From: Oceaniferula marina
GTDB lineage: Bacteria; Verrucomicrobiota; Verrucomicrobiia; Verrucomicrobiales; Akkermansiaceae
DNA: 64,000 nt
Reading direction: 5' to 3'
NCBI RefSeq assembly: GCF_013391475.1
Contig: NZ_JACBAZ010000002.1
Location: 62,001 to 126,000 of the forward strand
Positions 53,645-61,761 of the stretch are shown piece after piece. Positions within the stretch are counted from its first letter, which is position 1, and each line of letters begins with the position of its first letter. The notes under the pieces are model-generated. The model did no database searches. It had not been told where the DNA came from and was given only the letters and a program-made list of their open reading frames with translations. The position numbers and the translations under genes are program-made.

Positions 53645-53769
53645 GCTGGAGATGGTTTGCCCTAAGCTTTATCCACAAGTGTATGATTGAGCATCGGCAG
53701 TAGAATGCATTCGCTTGATTGACTCTGAGCCTTGGTTGACATAAGCACCAAAGGTGCGAACGATCATGG

Positions 53770-53823
53770 CCTAGGGCAACGCCCTAGGAACCAAGATTAA
53801 AAGTTCATAAGCCCTGAAAGGGC
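53770..53823. repeat. REP-like double hairpin
   Basis: CCTAGGGC-AAC-GCCCTAGG (53770-53788) is followed by GCCCT-GAA-AGGGC (53811-53823). Paired GC-rich hairpins of this type recur in intergenic regions of Verrucomicrobiota and Planctomycetota as I remember them; copy number in this genome cannot be seen here. Confidence 0.4.
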
Positions 53824-53909
53824 GAATGAATAGGACTGATGTTTCGGTGGGCGATTTTTTAATATGGACCTTACAGGTATAGGTGGCCATTGGAACCAAC
53901 AAGCTCCCC

Positions 53910-54662
53910 CTATTTGCGGCGGCGCAAGAGGAGAGCGAGTCCACCAAGACCAAGCAATGCGACTGAGCTTGGCTCAGGAACAGAGGAAACATCACCATGA
54001 ATGACCACATTGGCGAAGTCTGAATCACTTGTGCCAGGGTTGCCAGCCGTGCCTCCGGCATGCCATGTGAAGGTTATTGTCGTGTCGGTGAGCCCTTGAT
54101 AGGCAGGATCAGAAAAGATAATACTTTCGTTCGGGGACCGGTTACCAGAGCGGTCCTGGGCATCATCGGTCCCATTGGATGTTTCGGTCGCTATCTCACT
54201 AAAGATCACTTTATCTTCGATGCTGGTTGAAAAAGCAAGCCATCGCGTATTTGTAGCGGCTGTGGTGGCAGCTCTCCAACTAAAATCGACGCGAGTGAGA
54301 TCAAAGACGGTATTTGCATCAATGGTAATTGTAAAATAGGTATTCCGACCACCATTATCAATCAGGGATGCCTGCGAGCCGATAACGGGCAGAGCGTAGT
54401 TATTGTTGCCATTAATCTTCGCTGCAAACCCGGATGTCCCAAGGCTATTTCCGTTTGTGTCTTGGCTAATGTGATTGGCATTTCCCCATGCTGTCGTTGT
54501 GATGCCGTCTGCAATGTTTAAATCGTCCACCAGTTCGTCATAGTTGCCACCAGTGGCATTAAACGTACTGGCATCAGAAAAATCCGAACCAATCACGGCA
54601 GCTCCATGAGTTGACGCCAAGCCAAGGGCAGCCACGCCTATTTGAATGTTATAAGATTTCAT
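53910..54662 (-). CDS. PEP-CTERM sorted exported protein
   Basis: 250 residues. A signal peptide (IQIGVAALGLASTHGAAV) precedes a beta-rich domain, and the C terminus has the PEP-CTERM signal: VPEPSS at 228-233, a hydrophobic helix LLGLGGLALLL and terminal RRRK. Such proteins are exported, cleaved and probably anchored at the outside by exosortase. The domain (GSDFSDASTFNATGG, FDLTRVDFSWRAAT, YQGLTDTTITFTWHAGG, VVIHGDV) is homologous to the N-terminal domain of the large CotH protein downstream. A 13-bp perfect hairpin lies 20 bp upstream of its start. Confidence 0.92.
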   Translation of the reverse strand: MKSYNIQIGVAALGLASTHGAAVIGSDFSDASTFNATGGNYDELVDDLNIADGITTTAWGNANHISQDTNGNSLGTSGFAAKINGNNNYALPVIGSQASLIDNGGRNTYFTITIDANTVFDLTRVDFSWRAATTAATNTRWLAFSTSIEDKVIFSEIATETSNGTDDAQDRSGNRSPNESIIFSDPAYQGLTDTTITFTWHAGGTAGNPGTSDSDFANVVIHGDVSSVPEPSSVALLGLGGLALLLRRRK

Positions 54663-54681
54663 TTTTGTGTGTGTTTGTAAG

Positions 54682-54716
54682 GAGTGATCACGCAGCCATC
54701 GCTTGCGTGATCACTC
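54682..54716. promoter_or_regulatory. 13-bp perfect inverted repeat upstream of the PEP-CTERM gene
   Basis: GAGTGATCACGCA (54682-54694) and TGCGTGATCACTC (54704-54716) are exact inverted repeats with a 9-nt loop. It lies 20-54 bp upstream of the PEP-CTERM ATG, in its 5' leader. No T run follows on either strand, so operator or mRNA hairpin is more likely than terminator. The remaining 54717-55340 interval shows no gene I can support. Confidence 0.55.
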
Positions 54717-55340
54717 AATCAAATTGAGCTATAGGTGAGGTCATAGTTCGCATCAATCATATTGGGGTGAACTGTTCATATTTGAATAAGATATTATCAA
54801 TGGATCATAGCGTTTTTAGACTCTTGTGTGATGTTTTCAGGTGCTTCCGTAACAATACCGTTCAGTCGTCAATCGTCCTTCGCTGCCGATAAATAACGAC
54901 CAATGGTGACAAGCCTCTTGGTTCGCTCCGGAAGAACCACTCTCAGGCGGAGAGCCACGCATTGGCTGAATTTATGCGGGTTCAGCAGCAAAATCAGGTT
55001 CTCATCAGTTGATGCAACTGGTAGAGCATCCAAGCCATGGATGCATTTTCAGAAGTGGTGTTCATTCAGAGTAGAGTCAATTTTCGCCCTGAAAAATCAC
55101 CAAAATTTCACGTTCACCTGTGGCAGTCAAATCAGACGGATGCCCCAATGAATGTCGCAAAAACCTCAATCGAGCGAAGTTTTCCTGCCTTGACTGCTTG
55201 GATATGAACGTTTTGTTTGGATGCAGGCTGATCTCACTGCGGTTGATCGTTTTTGATCTCGTGAAGCACATCCTACGCATGCACCAATGAATCGGGTGAC
55301 TCATACTCTGATCTATTTGGGCAGGTTTTCCCTTTCTCCA

Positions 55341-58300
55341 ATGAAACATCCATCACTCATTGCCATCGTTGTTTCACTATGGAGTTTTGTTGCTTTGTCT
55401 GGATCATCTCTTGGGGCGGCTCCGATTGCTGGTTCTGACTTCTCAACGTCAACGGTATTCGATGCGGCGGGTGGTCAATTAGACATTTCCCTGGGAAGCT
55501 CGGACGACCTTGCCCCAGATGATCACGTCACCGTGAGTGATTGGGTATTCGTGAATGGAGGAAAGTTTCTGACCAGCGACAGCGCCGCCATTGGTATGCC
55601 CAGCGGTCCTGCAACCAAGATCGATGGTGGCACTGCCAGCCAACCCACCGTAGGCAGCCTACCAGCGGCCGACCTCAATGCGGTCAGCTTTTCAATCCAT
55701 ATCCCAGCCGATACGATCGTCGATCTGAGCTCGGTCACATGGCTTTCACGACAAGCCACGGACTCGACGTCCAACGCCCGGTGGATTGCATTTAAAACCA
55801 GCCTCGATACCGGTCTCATCTACAGCGAGGTAGGAAGCCACCGCTACGATGTCGATACCGTAAGCGTAGATCTCACAGGAGCGGCATATCAAGGGCTGAC
55901 CGATACGACCGTGACCTTCACCTGGTATGCAGGCGGTTCGGGTTCGGGGGATCAGGATTTTGACACTCCGGTGGTTCACGGTGATGTGCGTATGGCGGCA
56001 TCCGATCCTCCCACGGTCACCAACGCGAATGCTGTCGATATCAATCCTACTTTTGCGACCTTCGGAGGTGAGGTCACGGAAACCGGCGGCGCAAACCCGA
56101 CGGTCACCCTCTACTGGGGTGACCATGATGGCGGCACCACCGCGGAGGCGTGGGACCACTTCATTACCTTGGGAAACCAAGATGCCACGTTCTCCACCGG
56201 GGTCAGTGGTTTAACGCCATCAACCACCTACTATTTCCGTTGTTTTGCGAGCAATAGTGCAGGTCAGGATTGGGCTGACTCAACAGCCTCGTTTACAACG
56301 GGAGCACTGCCGGATCCCCCGGTGGTGGTCAACCACGCCGCTAGTGAAGTCTCATACATTGAAGCTTATCTCAATGGAGCAGTGACCGGCACCGGAGGTG
56401 AAACTCCAAATGTCACCATCTACTATGGCGACAACGATGGCGGCACAGTCGCAACATCCTGGGATCATTCCGTCAGTATCGGTGCGCAGTCAGGAGCGTT
56501 TACCACCGATCTCTTTGGTCTGACCCACAACACGACTTACTACTACCGTGCTTTTGCGCAAAACTCGGGCGGCTCAGCCTGGGCAAGTGCAAGTGGCCAG
56601 TTTACCACTGCCGCTTTCTCCCTTCCCACAGTGGCCCATAGCGAGGCGGGTCATCTCACTGGGACGTCCGCTCAGATTGGAGGGTCGATTGTCTCCACGG
56701 GCGGGTCCCCGCCGGAGGTCACCCTTTACTGGGGCGACAACGATGGCGGCGAAAATCCACTGCATTGGGACGCATCGGTCAGCCTTGGCGAACAGAGCTC
56801 GGACTTTTCATCCATCGTGACGGGCTTAAACCCTCTCACGACCTACTACTTTCGGGTCTACGTGGAAAATGAAGCGGGCTCGGTCTGGGTAGACTCGACA
56901 GCCAGTTTCACCACTCTTGAGCTGAGCGCCTTGTTGATTAGCGAGTTTATGGCGTCGAACGATGGAGGAGACACGCATAATACGAACACGTGGTACCCCA
57001 TTGCCAACCAGGTGCCGGGGTCCACCGATGATTGGATTGAAATCCACAACACCAGCAGCACAACACTGGACCTCGGCGGATGGAAACTTACCGATAGCGC
57101 CGATGAACTCAACCAATGGACATTCCCATCGGCGACCACGATCGTTGCCGGAGGTTATTTGGTTGTTTACGCTTCCGGTGCCAATAGCCCCGATGCTAAT
57201 GGCAACTTGCATACCAACTTCAAGCTATCCGCCAAAGGAGAATACCTCGCCCTTGTGCGTCCTTCCGGAACGGTTGCAAGCGAGTTTGGTCCCAGCGGAG
57301 CAGACTATCCTCCGCAGGACAAGGATGTGTCCTATGGTTTACATCCCAGCCTGGGAGCCTCCGTCTATTTTTCTTCTCCGACACCAGGGGCTGCCAACGA
57401 CTCTTCCGGTATCACCCGAGTGGAAGCCATGGCTTTTTCCCCTGACCGCGGCTACTACCAGACCGCGATCGAGGTCACCCTCTCCAACCCAACACCCGGG
57501 GCAACCATCTATTACACCACCGATGGCAGCAAACCTATCGACGGTAGCGGGAACCCGACTGCCACGGCTGCGATTTATACGACACCCGTTCCTGTGACCC
57601 AAACGACGGCGGTTCGCGCGGCTGCCGTCAAAGCCGGCTACGCTCCGACAACGGTTGATACCCGAACCTACTTGCTGCTGGATATCGATCATGCCAATGC
57701 CGACGGCACGGACAGCTCAGGTTTGAATACCGCTTTCCTTCAGCAGACTCAGCCAGCCGGTTGGGGCAGCCTGACGTCTGGCGACTACAATATGAACACC
57801 GCCGTGTCTCAATCGACAGCAACGGCTACCCATCATAGCACCTCAACAGCCCAGACCATGCTGTTAGGCATGCGTGATATTCCCACCCTTTCCATCGCCA
57901 TGAACCATGCTGATTTCAGCGGTAGCAACGGCATTTATACCAACTCAACCGATAGCAGTTTGGAACACGAATGTTCTGCGGAGTTTATTCCGGCGCGAGG
58001 CGACACCCGCAACGACTGGCAGGTCAACTGCGGCATCAAAGTTCAAGGGGGGGCGAGTCGCAATCCAAGCAGCAGTCCAAAACACTCGATGAACTTTCGG
58101 TTCAGGGAAGAATACGGGACGGGGAGGTTAAACCAGGCACTCTTCCCAGGATCGAATGTGGAGGAGTTTAATTCACTCGCCCTGCGCGCTGGGTATAACA
58201 ACTCCTGGATTCATCGTGACGCCGGACAGCGTGGTCGCGGCTCCATGATTCGCGACCAGTGGATGCGTCAGTCCATGCTTGATATGGGGAGCCCGGCTGC

Positions 58301-61300
58301 AGGTCACGGCATGATGGTCCATATCTTTGTCAATGGTCTCTACTGGGGGGTCCACAACCTCTGCGAGCGTCCCGAAGCCTCGCACTACGCATCCTATAAC
58401 GGAGGCGACGACGATCTGCTTGATGCGCGTAACGGAGGGTCGGTTGTCGATGGCAATGCAACCGCGTGGAATGAGGTCTCTCAAGTGGTGGCTGATGGAG
58501 ATTGGACAAAGATCCAAGGGGTGATTGATATGGATCAATACATCGATTACCAGATCATCAACCGGTATGGAGCCAATCACGATTTAAAATCAAATGGTAA
58601 CTGGCGAGCCGCTGGCGGCGGTCCATTTCCGGAAGGTCAGCCAGAGTTGATGCAACCGTGGCAACTTTATTCCTGGGACGGGGAGCGGACCTTGGAAAGT
58701 GAAACGGCGACCAATGCGCCGGTTGATCCGATGGGCGTGCGCAGCACACTCGAGACCCATGCCGAATACAAGATGCGCTTTGCAGACCGGGTACAGAAAC
58801 ATTTCTTTAACGACGGGTCACTGACCCCCGGAGCCTGTGCCGACCGTTGGATGAAGTACGCAAACAACCTTGACCGAGCAATCATCGCTGAATCGGCGAG
58901 ATGGGGCAACCACCGACGGACGCCGGCCTATACCCGCGATGGTGAGTGGTTGACAGAGCAGTCCCGTTTGATCGGTAGCTATTTTCCAGTGCGGACAAGC
59001 AATGTGCTGGGCCTTTACGTCAGTGAGGGGTTATTCCCACAGATCAATGCTCCGGAGTTTTTAGTGAATGGCTCCCCACAGCATGGTGGTGAAATAGCTG
59101 CTGGTGGAATCTTAACGCTCACAGCGGGAAGCGGCACAATTTACTATACCCTTGATGGTAGCGATCCTCGCTTGGAAGGTGGTGCAGTCAACCCTTCGGC
59201 AATCGCTATCCTTTCAGGGCAAACGGTGAATTTACCCTCCAGCCAAACGGTCAAAACCCGCTTGAAGGAGGGCGACACGTGGTCGGCACTCAACGAGGCA
59301 ACTTTCTTCCTGGAAGCGTTGGCGCTGGCTGACGATTTGGTGCTGACCGAGATTCACTATCACCCCTCTGAAGCGACCGCCGTGGAACTGGCCGCAGGAC
59401 GAGCTCTGGCTATCCCACGGGACTTGTCCGATGCGGATGTATTTGAGTTTGTAGAAATAAAGAACATCTCAAGCTATCCGGTGAATCTTGCTGGTGTTCA
59501 TTTTGGAGAGGGACTGGATTTTACATTTGGAAATACCGTCTTGAATGCCGGTGCGATGGCGGTTCTTGTGCGTGATGCCGAGGCCTTTGCCATCAGATAC
59601 CCCGGTGTCCCTATCGTTGGCAGCTACGAGGGCGGACTCTCCAATAGCGGGGAGCAGATCAGTCTCATCTTGCATGACGGTGGTCTTGCCCAGAGTTTGA
59701 TATACAGTGACCAGGGGCAATGGCCGGGGCGCGCCGATGGGGAGGGATCTTCTTTGGAGTTGATCCATCCGACTGGAGAGGTGGCATATTCAGAAAGTTG
59801 GCGGTCGAGCAGTGAGTTTCATGGCTCGCCGGGAGTGGCTGGCAAGGGGTTGGACCAGCGGGTGGTGATCAACGAAGTCTTCACCCATAGCGAACTCCAA
59901 GCCTTGGATCAAATTGAACTCCACAATACCACGGAGGCGTCCCTTGATATTTCAGGCTGGGTATTGTCGGACCGGTCCAGCACCTACCGATCTTTTAGGG
60001 TTCCCAACGGAACAGTGATTGCCGCCGGAGCGTACGTGACCTTTGACGAGAGTGACTTTAATGTCGATCATTCGAACATCATTTCGACTTACTCGGGGGT
60101 AGCCGGGCAGGCTCCCACAGCAGTGACATCACCCTCCCATGGTCTTACGACCGGAGATGTGGTGACCCTTTCTGGCTATGGTGGATTTGGCGGCTACAAC
60201 GGAACATTTGAAGTGACCGTCCTCAACGAAAATCATTTTTCGATCAACACCGAGTTTCTTGATAACCATGCCAGCAAGGGAACCTGGACACCGGGTAGAC
60301 CCTTCTCCTTGAGCAGCTCCCATGGCGACAAACTTTGGTTGCTGGAAACAACGAACGATGATCGATTGGTTGGATTTGTCGATCAGGTGGATTTTGAAGC
60401 CGCTTTTGCGGGGGAGTCCCTCGGTCGCTGGCCCAATGGTGCCGGCACGGGCACCTTGGTGACGATGACGGAAAATACCTTCGGTCGGAACAATGCAGGA
60501 CCCGTCATGGGACCGGTGGTGATTTCCGAGTTGATGTATGCTCCCGCTGGATCCGCCGGGGATTTGTTGGAGTTTGTGGAACTCTATAATACCGGTGACA
60601 CAACCGAGCACTTGGACCACTGGACTGTGAGGGGAGGGGCTGATTTCGACTTCACCTCCGCACACAGCCTCGAGCCAGGTGGCTGTCTTGTGTTGGTATC
60701 GTTTGATCCACTGGTGGATGTTGCCGCGGCTGCTATCTTCCGGGCTGCATTTGGTATTGATTCATCCGTGCAATTGGTTGGACCATTTCTCGATGGTCCG
60801 CTGGACAAGGTCTCCGGAGCCGTTCGCTTGCGGCGTCCGGACTCCCCTCCGGAGGATGACCCTGAGTATTATCCTCAGGTTACCGAAGATGAAGTGCGTT
60901 ATTCCAATGCCTCACCATGGCCAGTCACGGCTGCCGGATCGGGTGATTCATTACATCGAGTGCATCTTTACGGCGGCTTTGGAAATTTTGCCTCAAGCTG
61001 GTCGGCATCGACGGCGAATCCCGGAACATGGGCGATCGACTACTTGGCTTGGAGCGAATTGTTCTTTGGCGACGGCTCTCCAGAGAAGGGTGGGCCAAGT
61101 GATGATTTCGACTCCGATGGAGTGGTTAACCTGATGGAGTATGCCCTGGGTATGCACCCCTTGCAGCCGGATCACCTCTACCTCCCAACGCAAGAGGTCG
61201 ATGGAACAGATTCGGTCTTTACCTACACCCGCTCGATAACCGCCAAAGGGATCGACTTCAAGGTCTACAGCTCGACAGACCTGATCACTTGGAAACCTGA

Positions 61301-61409
61301 AACGGATCGTTATCTTTCGAGTGATGGCTTTTTCGAAACCCGTGAGGTCCGGATTCCAACCGGGGGAACGAAGCAGTTCATCCGCTTAAAGGTAAGCCAG
61401 AGCCCCTGA
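55341..61409 (+). CDS. Large secreted CotH-kinase / lamin-tail / Fn3 protein
   Basis: About 2022 residues from ATG 55341 (MKHPSLIAIVVSLW), which gives a normal signal peptide; an upstream ATG at 55287 adds 18 residues. Order: domain homologous to the PEP-CTERM protein (about 27-215); three Fn3-like repeats with LYWGD-type openings (220-520); lamin-tail domain (LISEFMASND, about 531); chitobiase C-terminal-type domain (GATIYYTTDGSKP, about 712); CotH kinase domain (IFVNGLYWGVHNLCE near 990, QLYSWDGERTL near 1110); a second chitobiase-type segment near 1268; further lamin-tail domains near 1332, 1507 and 1725; a C-terminal DSDGVVNLMEYALG region near 1922. CotH domains phosphorylate proteins outside the cell in Bacillus; here the role may be surface binding of polymers. 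Confidence 0.9.
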   Translation: MKHPSLIAIVVSLWSFVALSGSSLGAAPIAGSDFSTSTVFDAAGGQLDISLGSSDDLAPDDHVTVSDWVFVNGGKFLTSDSAAIGMPSGPATKIDGGTASQPTVGSLPAADLNAVSFSIHIPADTIVDLSSVTWLSRQATDSTSNARWIAFKTSLDTGLIYSEVGSHRYDVDTVSVDLTGAAYQGLTDTTVTFTWYAGGSGSGDQDFDTPVVHGDVRMAASDPPTVTNANAVDINPTFATFGGEVTETGGANPTVTLYWGDHDGGTTAEAWDHFITLGNQDATFSTGVSGLTPSTTYYFRCFASNSAGQDWADSTASFTTGALPDPPVVVNHAASEVSYIEAYLNGAVTGTGGETPNVTIYYGDNDGGTVATSWDHSVSIGAQSGAFTTDLFGLTHNTTYYYRAFAQNSGGSAWASASGQFTTAAFSLPTVAHSEAGHLTGTSAQIGGSIVSTGGSPPEVTLYWGDNDGGENPLHWDASVSLGEQSSDFSSIVTGLNPLTTYYFRVYVENEAGSVWVDSTASFTTLELSALLISEFMASNDGGDTHNTNTWYPIANQVPGSTDDWIEIHNTSSTTLDLGGWKLTDSADELNQWTFPSATTIVAGGYLVVYASGANSPDANGNLHTNFKLSAKGEYLALVRPSGTVASEFGPSGADYPPQDKDVSYGLHPSLGASVYFSSPTPGAANDSSGITRVEAMAFSPDRGYYQTAIEVTLSNPTPGATIYYTTDGSKPIDGSGNPTATAAIYTTPVPVTQTTAVRAAAVKAGYAPTTVDTRTYLLLDIDHANADGTDSSGLNTAFLQQTQPAGWGSLTSGDYNMNTAVSQSTATATHHSTSTAQTMLLGMRDIPTLSIAMNHADFSGSNGIYTNSTDSSLEHECSAEFIPARGDTRNDWQVNCGIKVQGGASRNPSSSPKHSMNFRFREEYGTGRLNQALFPGSNVEEFNSLALRAGYNNSWIHRDAGQRGRGSMIRDQWMRQSMLDMGSPAAGHGMMVHIFVNGLYWGVHNLCERPEASHYASYNGGDDDLLDARNGGSVVDGNATAWNEVSQVVADGDWTKIQGVIDMDQYIDYQIINRYGANHDLKSNGNWRAAGGGPFPEGQPELMQPWQLYSWDGERTLESETATNAPVDPMGVRSTLETHAEYKMRFADRVQKHFFNDGSLTPGACADRWMKYANNLDRAIIAESARWGNHRRTPAYTRDGEWLTEQSRLIGSYFPVRTSNVLGLYVSEGLFPQINAPEFLVNGSPQHGGEIAAGGILTLTAGSGTIYYTLDGSDPRLEGGAVNPSAIAILSGQTVNLPSSQTVKTRLKEGDTWSALNEATFFLEALALADDLVLTEIHYHPSEATAVELAAGRALAIPRDLSDADVFEFVEIKNISSYPVNLAGVHFGEGLDFTFGNTVLNAGAMAVLVRDAEAFAIRYPGVPIVGSYEGGLSNSGEQISLILHDGGLAQSLIYSDQGQWPGRADGEGSSLELIHPTGEVAYSESWRSSSEFHGSPGVAGKGLDQRVVINEVFTHSELQALDQIELHNTTEASLDISGWVLSDRSSTYRSFRVPNGTVIAAGAYVTFDESDFNVDHSNIISTYSGVAGQAPTAVTSPSHGLTTGDVVTLSGYGGFGGYNGTFEVTVLNENHFSINTEFLDNHASKGTWTPGRPFSLSSSHGDKLWLLETTNDDRLVGFVDQVDFEAAFAGESLGRWPNGAGTGTLVTMTENTFGRNNAGPVMGPVVISELMYAPAGSAGDLLEFVELYNTGDTTEHLDHWTVRGGADFDFTSAHSLEPGGCLVLVSFDPLVDVAAAAIFRAAFGIDSSVQLVGPFLDGPLDKVSGAVRLRRPDSPPEDDPEYYPQVTEDEVRYSNASPWPVTAAGSGDSLHRVHLYGGFGNFASSWSASTANPGTWAIDYLAWSELFFGDGSPEKGGPSDDFDSDGVVNLMEYALGMHPLQPDHLYLPTQEVDGTDSVFTYTRSITAKGIDFKVYSSTDLITWKPETDRYLSSDGFFETREVRIPTGGTKQFIRLKVSQSP

Positions 61410-61507
61410 GAGTACTCAAGCATTCTGCCAGGTTTGTATTTTCAGGGATTCACGCAAAGGCGCTAGGTCGCCAAGGGAAGAGCATGTTGCCAGCTTTGCG
61501 GCTTGGA

Positions 61508-61563
61508 GGCTTAGCGGCTTAGCGGCTTAGCGGCTTAGCGGCTTAGCGGCTTAGCGGCTTAGC
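61508..61563. repeat. Octamer tandem repeat GGCTTAGC x7
   Basis: Seven perfect head-to-tail copies of the 8-mer GGCTTAGC, preceded by a degenerate copy. It lies in the non-coding stretch 61410-61761 between the CotH gene and the sulfatase stop; no gene is seen there. Such repeats can change copy number by slippage. Confidence 0.9.
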
Positions 61564-61761
61564 GTGAGATCATTTGATCACCCACATCCTATGTCAAAGT
61601 TTGTTTTGGTACGCCTTTGGCGATCTAAAAATCGATGGGGACTCGCTTCAACAGTGGTGCCAAAACAACGGACGACCCGAAGTCGTTAGATGAGTTGGAA
61701 AAAGCCAGACAATAGATGCACCATTTCTTTGACTGACCCATTTATAGATGGATCTGCCCGA

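Larger units (their letters stand above)
53236..53661. repeat. 192-bp tandem direct repeat carrying tRNA-Arg 5' halves
   Basis: Two units of 192 bp (53236-53427 and 53428-53619) differ at only a few positions, and a third partial unit runs to 53661. Each unit begins with a 25-nt 5' half of tRNA-Arg (minus strand; copies end at 53260, 53452 and 53644) followed by about 167 bp. The spacer holds two hairpins, GGTTTCC-ACC-GGAAACC and CGCCTTCC-TCCTCC-GGAAGGCG. Short open frames inside it are identical copies of each other and are not credible genes. Confidence 0.88.

Noticed and set aside
53295-53678. Two nearly identical 62-63-codon frames in the tandem repeat
   Set aside because: They exist only because the 192-bp unit is duplicated and are frames through tRNA fragments and hairpins.
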